NCBI GenBank assembly: GCA_028571685.1
Contig: CM053148.1
Location: 87,380,001-87,444,000 of the forward strand
Direction of reading: 5' to 3'
Length of the DNA: 64,000 bases
Source of the DNA: Heterohyrax brucei
Lineage: Eukaryota; Chordata; Mammalia; Hyracoidea; Procaviidae
A model generated the notes under the pieces. The model searched no databases and was not told where the DNA came from. It saw only the letters and a program-made list of their open reading frames with translations. This document shows, one piece after another, positions 21,430-32,132 of the stretch (position 1 is its first letter; the number at the start of each line of letters is the position of its first letter). Both the position numbers and the translations under genes were made by a program.

Positions 21430-22376
21430 AGCGAACAGAACAAGAGGACACTGCATGGTTTAACATCAGGAAAAGTGTGCTTCAGGGTTGTATCCTTTCA
21501 CCAATTTTTTAATCTGCATGCGAGCAAATAATCCGAGAAGCTGGGTTATACGAAGAATGAAGCACCAGGACTGGAGTACAACTCATTAACAACCTGTGTT
21601 ATACAGACACCACCTTGCTTGCTGGAAATGAAGAAGATTTGAGGCTTTAGTGATAAAGATCAAGGACCACAGCCTTCAGTATGGATTACACCTCAGCATC
21701 AGAAAAACAAAAATCCTTACAACTGGATCAGTAAGCGACATTGTCATAAATGGAGACAGGGTTGTGTTGTCAAAGATTTCATTTTACTTGGGTCCACAAT
21801 CAATGCTCTTGGAAGCAACAGTCAAGAAATCAAAACACACATCACACTGGGAAAATCTACTGCAAAGGACCTCTTCAAAGTATTCAAAAGTAAGGACTTC
21901 ACCTTGAAGACTAAAATGCGCCTGACCCAAGCCGTGGTATTTTCAATCACGTCATATGCATGAGAAAACTGGACTATGAAGAAAGAAGACAGGAGAAGAA
22001 TTGATGTCTTTGAATTGTGGTGTTGCAGGCGAATGTTGAATGTACGATGGACTGCCAAAAGCACAAACGGATCTGTTCTGGAAAAAGTCCAACCAGAGTG
22101 CTCCTTGGAAGCAAAGGTGGCTAGACTGTGTCTTACATGCTTTGGACATGTTGTCAGTAATGATCAGTCCCTGGAGAAGGACATCATGCTTGGTAGAGTG
22201 GAGGGTCAGCGAAAAAGAGGAAGACCCTCGATGAGGTGGATCGACACAGTGGCCACAACAATGGGCTTAAGCATAAAAACAACTGTGGACATGGCATAAG
22301 ACTGGGCAGTGTTTTCTTCTGTTGTTCATAGGGTCGCTACGAGCCAGAACTGACTCCATGACACCTAACAACAACA
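21430..22376 (+). mobile_element. RTE-clade LINE, 5' truncated, TSD-flanked, inserted in an LTR
   Basis: The 947-bp insertion is flanked by 21420-21429 actggactgt and 22377-22386 actggtctgt (9 of 10). It starts inside the RT domain: 'caggacactgcatggttta'-like bases, then LQGCILSP at 21480-21503. The catalytic YADD is represented by 'tatacagacaccaccttg' (YTDTTL), one codon short. It continues through the C-terminal region, where 22040-22299 still reads mostly open (…RRMLNVRWTAKSTNGSVLEKV…). It ends in the typical RTE tail 'gggtcgctacgagccagaac' and (aac) repeats. Confidence 0.92.
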
Positions 22377-22462
22377 ACTGGTCTGTGACAGAGTAAAATT
22401 TCTCTTTTGAAAGCCATCCCTCGGGGATGTCTTTGCTATTGCAGCACTATATGACAAAGACA
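22377..22462 (+). mobile_element. MaLR-type LTR, right part
   Basis: This is the continuation of 21008-21429: 'gacagagtaaaatttctctt', 'gaaagccatcc', 'gctattgcagcactatatga' and 'caaagaca' match the conserved MaLR 3' end seen at 38040-38113. Confidence 0.85.
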
Positions 22463-23045
22463 GCCACTATCAGGGTGTCAATGTTGTCTTACAATTTATC
22501 TTTTCTAGTTTCTTTAAGGACTTCTCATGCAGACATTAAGTATTGTTGTATAGCATTTACTAACTGCATATCAGCTAATCTGTATGGCTCTGGATCTCGT
22601 AGGTAGTATGCTCTTCCAGTTCATTCAGTTACTTTAATGTCAAGGTAGAGCCTTTGGGAAAGCTGTGAAGTTCAGCAGACCAGAGCTGGAGCTTCTTTGT
22701 TACACAGTCTGAACGATGCTTCCTAGATGTGGTAGTTTTGTAAACTTTTCCCTTTATTGCCTTTATTTCTGTGAGATAAAGCTCACAAGCATAATTATGG
22801 CTTTCTTGTGTGACAGCTAGGGAGCCACGATGGGTTTGACTTGTTTTTTCTGTATCACCTTAGGAAAACCAGAGGCTTTCCATGTAACCTAACAGGAAAG
22901 TGCCTACAATAAGTTCTCTATTTAGTCCGTATTGGTATATTGTCATAACACAGGTGGGTAGTGCCAAAGTGTTACTCACTTTGATGGTGACTTTTATTAC
23001 CAGATCATATGTCTCAAAATTCATATTAGCAGCCAAATGTTTAAA
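22463..23045. other. Unassigned sequence
   Basis: No repeat or coding pattern recognised. Confidence 0.45.
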
Positions 23046-23222
23046 TATGGGAAACCATAGTCACATAGCAGTTAAGTGTTATGACTGCTAACCAGAAGGT
23101 TGTAAGTTCAAATCCACCAGATGCTCCTTGGAAACGCTCTGGGCAGTTCTACCCTATCTATGAGTCACTATGAGTTGGAATTGACTCTACAGCACTGTTT
23201 TTTTTTTTTTTTTTTTTTTTTT
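23046..23222 (+). mobile_element. AfroSINE ending in a 28-T run
   Basis: 'atgggaaaccatagtcacat', box A 'gcagttaagtgttat', 'gctaaccagaaggttgtaag', box B 'gttcaaatccacc' and the tail 'gactctacagcactg', followed by an uninterrupted T run to 23222. The long T run is unusual for this family and would act as a Pol III terminator. Confidence 0.93.
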
Positions 23223-23549
23223 GGTTACTTAAACATGATTAGAAAGTATACATTCTGAAACTGAAAACATATCATTTTTTTTTTAAATAAAAATGTGATA
23301 ATGAAAGGGTTATAAAAGGCTGATCTCCAGAAAGAATCTAGGTGGAATTACATTATTTGGGCTCCATAAATGCATTTGGCTGTGAAAACTTTTGTTAACG
23401 TGTAGTAGTCAGAGATTGCGTGCAGGGATGGCATGATGAATGTGAATTGCTTTGTCTGTCTCCAAGTGCCCACGTTCATCCTGACCAACTTTAGAGAAGA
23501 TCATTTCAGCCTCTCTTGTCTTGAGCAATTTAAGGAAAATTTAAGTCAA
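23223..23549. other. Unassigned sequence
   Basis: No repeat or coding pattern recognised. Confidence 0.45.
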
Positions 23550-23718
23550 CTGGAAACCCTGGAGACGTAGTGGGTTAATTGCTACATCTGCTAACCAAAG
23601 GGTTGGCTGTTCAAATCTGCCAGGTGCTCCTTGGAAACCCTGTGGGTCAGTTCTACTCTGTTCTATAGGGTCACTATGAGTCAGAATCGACTCGATGGCA
23701 GTGGGTTTTGGTTTGGTG
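23550..23718 (+). mobile_element. AfroSINE, well preserved, 8-bp TSD
   Basis: 'ctggaaaccctggagacgta', box A 'gtgggttaattgcta', 'gctaaccaaagggttggctg', box B 'gttcaaatctgcc', 'tctatagggtcactatgagt' and 'cgactcgatggcagtgggtt'. TSD taagtcaa lies at 23542-23549 and 23719-23726. Confidence 0.95.
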
Positions 23719-23765
23719 TAAGTCAATACTCTGATAAGGATAAAACAATTGCTTTTCTAGAAACT

Positions 23766-24215
23766 TGTTAGAATCTTCTTCCCCCAGAATGTGTGTCAAT
23801 TTTGCTAGGCCACGATTTCTAGTTTTTTCATTGTTGTGAGCCATTATGTGATCTGATGTGATTATCTTACGCACTGCAAATCCTATTCTTTATGGTTTTA
23901 ATGAGTCAGGATGAGAGTTAGTTATATTAATGAGAAAGGACTGAATCTACAGGATAATATTACATCTTGAATCAATTTCTTTTGGGATATAAAAGACAAT
24001 CAGAAAGAAGAGGGAACTCTTAGCACAAAGAAAGAGGTGCCAGAGTTGAAGAGTGCCCGCTGGACCCATGGTCCCTGAATTGAGAAGCTCCTAGACCATG
24101 GAGTTTCTCCCAGAAGCAATAAGGAAAGAACGCCTTCCCTAGGAGGTGATAACCCGAATTTGGACTTTTATCCTCCTAGACAGTGAGAAAATAAATTTCT
24201 GTTAGCCAAAGCTCT
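23766..24215 (+). mobile_element. MaLR-type LTR
   Basis: It starts 'tgttagaatc...cccccagaatgtgtg' and contains 'gatgtgattatcttacgcac', 'agaaaggactgaatctacag', 'catcttgaatcaatttcttt' and 'gagaagctcctagacca', with the AATAAA signal at 'gaaaataaatttctgtt'. The final ~40 bp of the LTR consensus are missing or scrambled. Confidence 0.8.
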
Positions 24216-24787
24216 AACAGGTACCAACTATGTGAAAGTGGTTATGGAATGAAGTAGAAGCTGGAAGTTTTAAAACATCTAACAGTTAAAGCCTAGATTA
24301 CTTTGAAGGGACTGTTGCTGGAATGATGGGACATCTATTTTGGTGAAGATTTAGAAACAAATGAGGAGATCTGTGATACCTGAGAGAGCAAGAAGCAGAA
24401 ACAGAGAAATGGCAGCAGCGGAGTGAAAAGAGCAATGTGGGACAGCACAGGAGTGAGAGAGCTGAGTGCCTTCAGATAAGAGGCTTTCTGGAGGAGTCAG
24501 GTGCTTCCATGCACTTACTGGCAGAGTGAGCCTTGCCACCCAAAGAGCAAGAGAGCCAAGGACCTTCTGCTCAAAGTTTACTGGCTTAGTGGGATGTCTC
24601 CAGGCACTTAATGTTAGGACTAACAGTTTTAAACACTTGACAGAGCAGGTCAGAGGCTGCACTGGCCCAGGAGGCCTGAGGGAACCAGAGGCCAAGGAAC
24701 TAGGAAGCACAGGTTGAAGAGACCAAGAACAAAGGAAGTAGACATACCTTATTAAATATCTGCTGTATAAATATTCAATTGATACTA
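24216..24787. other. Unassigned sequence
   Basis: No repeat family recognised. Overlapping open stretches on both strands (24351-24791 minus, 146 residues; 24466-24717 plus) show no domain or biased codon use that I can see. Confidence 0.45.
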
Positions 24788-25705
24788 CCAATAGTACATA
24801 TTTTTTATTATGATTGAGTGAGAATATACAATCCTATATAAATTTGCATACCCACCAATGAGCGGATCCCACTGCTCTCACTGCTCGGTGACAGCACACT
24901 TCTCCTTTCTGTTCTGTACATGTCATATCCTCCTAAAAGCCTTCTATCCCCTCCTTTCTACCCTCTTCCCCACGTCCAGTAAGAGGTCAGCTGGATGACA
25001 TCCCATAGATGCATAGAACCAAAAAGTACACACATGATATGGTCTCTCTGTGTCACCAAGTCCCATCCATTTCTGTCAGAAGAGTTGACCTCCATTACGA
25101 TTTATAGACAGGGATAGTGTCAGGGCCAGGGGCCATGCTCCCAGGGGAACTCCGAGGTCCCTTGACCACCAATTGTCATCTTTTAGTGGAGATCTCAGGG
25201 TGCACCTCTTTTTATTTTCGTGTTGCCTGTGAGACTCAACTTTGTGAGCCCCATCACGGCTATCACTGGTGGTGGCCAGGCACCATCTGGTTTTTCTGGT
25301 CACATGTCGACACAGTCACCCACTCACATGGGTGTCTCTGTCTTTTGAGTTCTCTTTGTCTTGTGTTGTTTTGGTCCTTGGAGATCATCCATTCTTGTTG
25401 AGTTGGGACAATTTGGTGTACCTCAGATGGCAGCTTGGCAGCTTTTAAGACCCCAGACATCACTCACCAATTTGGGGCATGGAAGACTCTCTTAGCAAAC
25501 TGCTAGTTATGTCAATTGACCTCAATGTCCCCTGAGAGCATGGTCCCCAGACTCCCACCCAGCTACTCCATCCTTGCAATATTGGCTTAGGATGGGAGGA
25601 GTAATTATGTTATGTTGAAGTCCAGTTAAAATTGATCTTCTTTCTAATGTGTGTTGTCACAAATTTCACCCAGCCAACTTTCTGTCAACCATCTAGTCAA
25701 TACCC

Positions 25706-25729
25706 CACTCTCTCCCTCCCTCCCTCCCC
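25706..25729. repeat. (CTCC)n tract
   Basis: 'tctctccctccctccctccc' inside the L1 3' UTR. On the L1 sense strand it is a (GGAG)n run, a common feature of L1 3' UTRs. Confidence 0.8.
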
Positions 25730-25909
25730 ACTCTTGCAGCAGTCAAAGAGTCTTTTCTTCTTTGCATGAATCTGTTTTTAAGTTCTTATAGTAGGGGTCT
25801 CATACAATACTTGTCATTTTGCCACTGAATACTTTCACTCAACATAATGTCTTCCAGTTGAAACCAGGTTATGAGATGCTTCCTAAAATCATCATTGTTA
25901 TCATTGCAG

Positions 25910-26255
25910 TAGCTCTGTTTTCCAAGTCAGAAAGTCTATTTTCCATTTGTTCAATTCTGTTTTCTTGGCTTTGACTTGAATTTTCTGTCATTGATTTTGT
26001 TACTGATCTGCAGGATTTCAGAGTACTGGTGTTCCATCAGATCAAACAGCTTGCTTAAGTTTTCATTTTGCTCTGCTGCATTTTGTGTAAGGTCTAGGAC
26101 ACTCTCTGTATAATCTTTTTTTACTCTCCCTCTGATACTTTCAGAAAGGCTTCTTCATTTGGGAAGTTCTTTGGATCTTTCTTTTGTGGGCCTTCTGAAG
26201 TCATTGGTGAATTCTTCCTAATGTTCCGGTCCAAATTTTCTTGTTGTCTTGGCAT
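25910..26255 (-). pseudogene. L1 ORF1 N-terminal fragment (dead)
   Basis: L1 ORF1 encodes an RNA-binding chaperone with an N-terminal coiled coil, an RRM and a C-terminal domain. Here only the start and part of the coiled coil remain (start codon complement at 26253-26255). The frame breaks first after about 44 codons and again near the KPRKQN residues, where a shift restores a heptad-rich stretch. The RRM and C-terminal domain are missing. Confidence 0.7.
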
Positions 26256-27178
26256 CTGGATGTTGTTTTGTTTCTCCAGTGTTACCTTAACGGGATCCAA
26301 AGCTCAGTCTGAAAACGAAGTTGATCACCACACACCTCTATGTACTCCCATGACTTGGCTCAGTGGAATCTCTGGGGTAGCAGGCTCCATATCCTGATCA
26401 GCAAAGACACAGCTCCACTTATAGAGTCACTGAGGAGCCATCAGCTGACCCTATAACATGAGACAGTAAAGGCTGGAAGAGATGCCATCTGGATGCATTG
26501 TAGTTATTTCTCTATTGAAAGATAAAAGATATCTGACAGCTTCCAAATTTAGTCAGGCTTTCAGGTGTGCAAATTGCTCTTCCCAGCTGGCAAAGTAAGC
26601 ACCTCTATATCAAAGACTGCTTTACTACCAGAAAAGTGCTCTCCTGGCAGGCACTGCCTCCTATCCTGGGAATTAGGTACAGCTGAGGTCTCCGTACAGG
26701 AAAATCTGCCTCCCAGTGAATCAAGATGATGTCTTGCACAAGCTCACCTGCCTGCCTTGGAAAAGGCTATTCAGTGGGGGAGATTTGGAAATTCCAAGAG
26801 AGAGAGGTCAGAGGTGCCGAAGTGCACAGATTCTAAGGCCAGGCTCTCAAAATGTGACAACTCCACTCACCAATCTCATCAGTTATGTGTCTGAGCCTTG
26901 CTGCCAGTCACTTCAGCCCCTCCTGCCAGCTAAAAGATAAAAAGATTAAAATGATGATTTACCTTCAGTCTGTGTCAGCCAACACTCAGCAAGGGCAGGG
27001 GCTGGCAAAAGAGAAGAAGATTCCTGCTCCGTGGTATGTAGATAAAATAGACAGCCCTATGCCGTGTCCTAGGGCTTACTAGGTGTCCAGAAGGCTCTGT
27101 TTAATTATCAGTTCCACAGGGGTTTAGGGAGACATGTGTCTAGTCTGCCAACTTGACTCCACCCCCCCAATAGTACAT

Positions 27179-29306
27179 TTTGAAAGCTATGACTGAGGGA
27201 CAATTAAATGGTTGGTTTATGTTTCTAAATAGCATTAGATGAATTTATGTGATTATGAAAATACTAAATATATTCAGAGTACAGATGTTACAAAACTATA
27301 ATCAAGAATGTATATATATAGAATTATATACATATAATTGTGTGAGTTCTGAAATAGAATACAGTTAAATAGATTCAAGTTATGTGTATGTAGTGGCATC
27401 TTATGTGAAATCAATTGAATATCCAAGAGTGTATGTAATACATTTATTGAGATAACTATTTAAGGCATACTACAAAAGACAATGTAATAGTTTTTAATAG
27501 AAAGATCTCCCTCTAAATTGCTTGATTAATATGCCTAATTTCCAACTCAACATCTCTATGTAGTGCAGAATTGGTGTATAAATGAATTTTACACTAAAAA
27601 TGCAAATTATCTTTTATACACATCTGCTCATTTAGAATTCCATGAATATTTGTGTTAAGAGAAACTCCACAGCAAAAATTAAATCAATACATGTACTTTT
27701 ATTATAGTATCTAATTCAGACAGATGTTGGATAACCAAGTAGAAGCTAAATGGCTCTCCTTTTATAAGATATTTATGAAAGGGAAGCGACATTAAATGTC
27801 AAAATGAGAGAATTATTTTCATTTGAACGATGTAAACCTTCCAGACAAATTCAACTGAGGAATGCAATTAAAACAGGTGTTTATGTAAGCAAACCTTAAA
27901 TCTTTATTTCACCTATGAAAAAATGCACTGATCAATGCCAATTTTCCTTTGCATATTTGAAATAATTTAGCTTTCAGAGCTGTTTGGTCAGAACCTATTT
28001 GATAATCTTTATCTGTACTTAAAACATCATAATTCACAGCAGCCAAGTAAAATATAATTACAACGTTTAAAATAAACAAGTAAATCCCTAAATAAGAGGA
28101 ACACTATATAAGCAGATTTTATAATGTTGTTTTTCCCAATGCAGTAAAAACCCTGCGTTGATGATGGCGTTTGTAAGTGCTCATTCAGTATACAATGCAT
28201 TTCCATGAGCCCTTTTTGATACTCATAGAAACAGAAGATTTGACCAAGAACGATGATAAAAACATGTCAGTTTCAGCTTCCCTATCTGCTTCTGTCTGTC
28301 TCAGGGGCTCCTCAGATCCTATCACTAAAGCGTGCAGCAAATTGGTTAATTCCCCTCTGCAAACTAGAGCAAAACCAGAGAAAAATGAACTGTCCTCTGG
28401 GAGCCTTTGACACAGAAGTTTTTCTGATAACCATCTGATTCATAATCACTCCTATATTTCAGCAATTAGAATGAAGTGGTCCCCAGCCAGACCATGCTAT
28501 AAAATAATGGATGGATAAAGGAATAAACTTTAAAATGCCTGAGTTACGGTGTTCAATCATATAGCTGAATTAAATGGCATAAATTATGTTGATTGTGCCA
28601 TAGGTCAATTATTTCTGAACATATGAGTTAACAACACAAAAGGCCATCAACATTTAATACATTCATTGGTGGTTCATCAACAGTTCTACACTTTCATTTA
28701 TCATACTTCAGTTTTAAGGGGAAAGAAGTGTTTTCTTTCTTAACAAATCAAGGAAAGTTTCTGTTTGACAAGGTAAGTTCAGCTGCCTACATAAATAACA
28801 GTGTTGAATTACTCTAATTACCTATTTGAAAAGAATATGCCAGCAATACAGAAGAATTCTAAGGTTCTAATATAAATACGCGTTAACATCAGTTGGTCTT
28901 TTTTTTTGAATTGTTTTCTGCAGCATGTTAGCATTAAATAACTTCTTAGATCAGTATTTCATGTTTGGTTGAATATTGAGGAATGTGGATTATTATTTTT
29001 AATACAATTTTATTAGCTAGAAAACTAGATTATTTTAATTTAGACAAAAAAATGGAATGCTCAGTATGCAACACCTTGTATGCTATTTGATTAAACAAGA
29101 TAGGTTTCTCCCAATTTTCAATTTCTTATTTTGCTTATAGGATTGAAAATTACGGATTTCTTTTCACGGATTTGCCACTGTCATTCCTGCATTCATTATA
29201 GTACTAATTAAAAACCAATTACTTTAAAGGATTGATAGGCAAATGAGTTACACTAGCGAGCATGAAAAACAAGACTTCCAATTTGAGTTTAAAGATTAAT
29301 AAGGAT
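27179..29306. other. Unassigned AT-rich sequence
   Basis: No repeat family or coding pattern recognised over about 2.1 kb. Short open stretches at 28177-28438 overlap in two frames and show no domain. Confidence 0.45.
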
Positions 29307-29460
29307 GACAAACCAAACCCAGTGCGGCTGAGTTGATTCCAACTCATAGCAACCCTATAGGACAGAGTAGGACTACCCAATAGCGTTTACTGGCAGAGTT
29401 GAACTGCTAACCTTTTGGTTAGCATCCATAGCACTTAACCACTACATCACTTGGGTTTCC
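29307..29460 (-). mobile_element. AfroSINE
   Basis: Antisense: 'aaaccaaacccagtgcggct', 'catagcaaccctataggaca', then 'gttgaactgctaacc' (box B) and 'gcacttaaccactacatcac' (box A). The middle is shortened ('gcgtttactggcag'). Flanks 'aataaggat' and 'aatagggat' are a likely TSD. Confidence 0.92.
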
Positions 29461-29899
29461 CAATAGGGATAGAAAATGTAAATCAATACTCTTCTAAGTA
29501 TGGCTCAGATGCTTATCCAGTATGCTATATATTGATTGTTTCCAGAGATAGTTCAATTATCACTTCTCTTCCCTTATTCCACACAGGGTAATTGTGAAAA
29601 TTTCTCTAAGAGAATAGACTGCAATATCTATGTGCTATAGAGAGCTCTTCCTTTAGGGCATGATATCAAGCCAATTATGTCTAGCGGAACCACAAAGATA
29701 AATAGGAGTCATTCAAATGAAGAAGGTGGTTTAAGTGATTTTTTAACTTGAGACAGTAGTATTTGGAAAGTTGAGATAGGAACAAATACAACAAGTTCAA
29801 GTGTCTAACAACCTTTGAGGAGTAATGAACATATATACAAGGCTGAAAATGAGGGTACAGAAAAAGTTATTTAGGGCTCTGTAAATTATCTAGATTATT
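29461..29899. other. Unassigned sequence
   Basis: No repeat or coding pattern recognised. Confidence 0.45.
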
Positions 29900-30593
29900 T
29901 ATACGTATATTACGAATTCTACCTCAACATAAAGAAAAAAATCCTCACAACTGGACTAGTGAGAAATATTATAATAAACAAATAGAAAACTGAAGTTGTA
30001 AAGTACTTATTTCACTTGGATCCACTATCAACACCCATGGAATAACCAGACAAGAAAGCAAATGATGTATCACATTGGGAGAATCTGCTCCAAAACACCT
30101 CTTTAAGTTGTTGAAAAGCAAAGCTGTCACCCTGAGAACTAAGATGGGTCTAACTCAAGCCATGCTATTTTCAATTGCTTCATGTGCATATATGAAAGCT
30201 GGCCAAAGAGTCACAAGATAAAAGAAGAACTGAGGGCTTTCAATTGCAGTGTTGACAAAGAATATTGAAAATATCATGGACTTCCAGAAGAACAAAATAG
30301 TCTGTCTTGAAAGAAGTAGAACTAGAAAGCTCTTAGAAGTGAGAGGGGCAAGACTTCATCTCGTGTACTTTGAACATATTATCACAAGGAACCAGGCCCT
30401 GGATAATGACATCATGCCAGGTAAAGTACTGGGTCACTGAAAGACAGGATGACCTTCAAGGAAATGGAATGACACAGTGGCTGCAACGGTGGACTCAAGC
30501 ACATCAAGGACCCTAAGGGTGGTGTAGGACTAGGCAGTGTATACTTCTTTGCTAATAATGTCACTGTAAGTTGGGAAAGACTAGACGGAAGTG
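29900..30593 (+). mobile_element. RTE-clade LINE, 5' truncated, old
   Basis: It starts at 'tctacctcaacataaag' (after the RT palm region) and runs to the RTE 3' end. Blocks shared with 21430-22376: 'acaactgga', 'tcacttggatccac', 'cacattgggagaatctgctc', 'actcaagccatgctattttc', 'cctggataatgacatcatg' and 'gacacagtggctgcaac'. Many indels; divergence is clearly higher than in the 21.4-kb copy. Confidence 0.85.
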
Positions 30594-30756
30594 GTTAACC
30601 ATAGTGGTTAAGTGTTACAGCCGCTAACCGGAAGACTGGCAGTTCACATCCACCAGGTGTTCCTTGGAAACACTATGGGGCAGTTCTACCTTGTCTACAG
30701 AGTCATTATGAGTTGGAATCAACTCCAAGACAGCGGATTTGGTTTTCAGTTTAGAC
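30594..30756 (+). mobile_element. AfroSINE
   Basis: 'aaccatagtggttaagtgtt' (box A), 'ccgctaaccggaagactggc', box B 'gttcacatccacc', 'tccttggaaacactatgggg' and the tail 'caactccaagacagcggatt'. The first bases are lost at the join with the upstream RTE end. Confidence 0.92.
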
Positions 30757-30796
30757 AGAATCTTACAACAGTAAGATTAAGTTACATTAAGTCATT

Positions 30797-30948
30797 TGGT
30801 AAGGCACAAGTGGTTAAATCAATCAGCTGCTAACAAAGGTTGGAAGTTCAACGCCACATACAGAAAGAAAGCAATGGAAAGAAAGACTAGGCGATCTGCT
30901 TCTGACAGTTCAGCCCTTGACAATCCTACGGAGTACTCTTCTAGTCTG
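30797..30948 (+). mobile_element. AfroSINE long variant, degraded
   Basis: 'ggcacaagtggttaaatcaa' (box A), 'gctgctaacaaaggttggaa', box B 'gttcaacgccac', then the long-variant block 'gactaggcgatctgcttctg' and 'gcccttgacaatcctacgga'. Confidence 0.75.
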
Positions 30949-31468
30949 AGGAACACCTCAGGCGTTATTGTGTGTTGACACAGAGTTGACAGGATCTCCT
31001 CTGTCCCTCTTTCTCTCTGTATTTCTTCTTCTCCCTCTCCGTCTCCCCCTCCCGGTCCCTCCTCCTCCCCTCCCCTTCTCCTCAGCCCCCTCCTCTCCCC
31101 TCCCCCTCCACTTTCTTCTCCTCGTCGGAAAACCAAACGCCTGTTCCGCTCACAGGACAGATTCATCTCTCTCGCATACTTAGGCACTCTATGACACGCC
31201 ACCAAATTTACTTTCAGCAGAAGGGAACAGGGTCTCTCATGCTACTGCTAGGAAGAGTTCAAAGTAGACCATCCTCCTCTCATGGCCCTATGTGGGATAA
31301 GCTTGCTGGTCACGGGAGACTGGTGTCCACTTGTGAAACTGGCTTCGTGCTCTCTCTCTCCACTGTGCAAGTAATGTGTGTCCTGCACAACGATGGAGTG
31401 CGTGTATCGTCTTCTGCTGGAGATTGTGAAGCTTGCCTTGGAACTTTTTTTGCTTATCTCAATCAGTG
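30949..31468. other. Unassigned, GC-richer segment with a polypyrimidine tract
   Basis: Contains the CT tract at 30999-31125 and unrecognised sequence to the mariner. It has more CpG than the surroundings and may be an unnamed LTR, but I see no matched TG...CA ends. Open stretches on both strands are driven by the low-complexity tract or run into the mariner. Confidence 0.45.
30999..31125. repeat. Polypyrimidine (CT/CCT) tract with G-quadruplex motif on the minus strand
   Basis: About 125 bp almost free of purines. At 31045-31075 the minus strand holds G runs of 4, 4, 3, 3 and 5 with spacers of 1, 7, 3 and 1, which fits the G3+N1-7 quadruplex rule. Confidence 0.8.
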
Positions 31469-31470
31469 TA

Positions 31471-32029
31471 TAAGACGTCTGACAACTAAGTCCACAAACT
31501 TAATTGTTCTAATGCTGGATACCTCACTGCTGAATATCTCTGCCGTCACGTTTGCAGTCCTCCCCTTGGGAAGCTATGTACTGATGCCAGCACCTAACCC
31601 ATCCTTTAAGGCAATTTTGAATGCTTTCTGGAATGGGCATTGTGCACAGGGGCATGGTGGCAAGTTCACGAACTTTATTGTAGGGCTGTCTGTCGGGGAG
31701 TTTTTAGCCAGTAAACAAATAACTTGATTGGTACACCCTCCCTACTTACCTGATCTGGCCTCTAGGAGTTTTATTCTTTACCCGAAGATAAAGGAAATAT
31801 CGAAAGGAAGACATTTTGATGACATTCAGGACATTAAAGGTAATAACTCTGGTGGCCATTCCAGAAAAAGAGATACAGAATTGCTTTGAAGGGTGGCCTA
31901 GGCCCAGGTGTTGTCAGTGCCTAGCTTCCCAAGAGGAGTCCTTCGAAGGTGACTATCGTGACATTCAGTAACGAGGTAGGTATCACCTTTTCTAGGACGA
32001 GTTCGCGAAGTTAACTGTTAGTCCTCCTG
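31471..32029 (+). mobile_element. Foldback mariner derivative, copy 2
   Basis: A 559-bp element flanked by TA at 31469-31470 and 32030-32031. The ends are long inverted repeats: 'taagacgtctgacaactaag' on the left, and the right reverse complement 'aggaggactaacagttaact', continuing to 'ttcgcgaactcgtcctag'. 31731-31790 reads VHPPYLPDLASRSFILYPKIK, the mariner block around the third catalytic Asp; PD is at 31749-31754, D at 31752-31754. Then 'ccagaaaaagagatacagaa' (PEKEIQN, CFEGW). Colinear with 6084-6616 throughout. The N-terminal and middle transposase are absent. Confidence 0.88.
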
Positions 32030-32132
32030 TATGTGTCTGTGTGTATAAATTGTATTAAGGACTTCTAAAATTACTTTTTTAGAGTTGTTTTGAGTAAAAA
32101 GTATTGAAAAGATTGAGAAACGGACATGTAGA

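Larger units (their letters stand above)
24788..27178 (-). mobile_element. L1 LINE with both ends and TSDs but a large internal deletion
   Basis: An identical 12-base ccaatagtacat flanks the element (24788-24799; 27167-27178). Read on the minus strand it begins at 27166 with 'ggggggtggagtcaagttgg' (L1 5' end with a YY1-like site). About 0.9 kb of 5' UTR follows. ORF1 starts at 26255 (MPRQQENLDRNIRKNSPMTS, continuing) and enters a coiled-coil segment (QSQENRIEQMENRLSDLEN) to about 25910. It then jumps directly into ~1.1 kb of 3' UTR, ending at AATAAA and an A run near 24800. The rest of ORF1 and all of ORF2 are absent. A stop follows the EGE residues of ORF1. Confidence 0.85.

Noticed and set aside
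24351-24791. 146-residue minus-strand open frame
   Set aside because: Opposed by another open frame on the plus strand, without motif or conserved start context; likely chance.
28141-28185. Possible AfroSINE head ('aaaaaccctgcgttgatgat')
   Set aside because: Only about 20 bases resemble the head; no box B or tail follows.
30819-31205. 128-residue minus-strand open frame rich in Glu and Gly
   Set aside because: It is the translation of the polypyrimidine tract; the composition is low-complexity and there is no domain.
31191-31727. 178-residue plus-strand open frame, the longest in the window
   Set aside because: It runs from unassigned sequence into the left arm of the foldback mariner in a frame unrelated to the transposase. 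No domain, no splice context.
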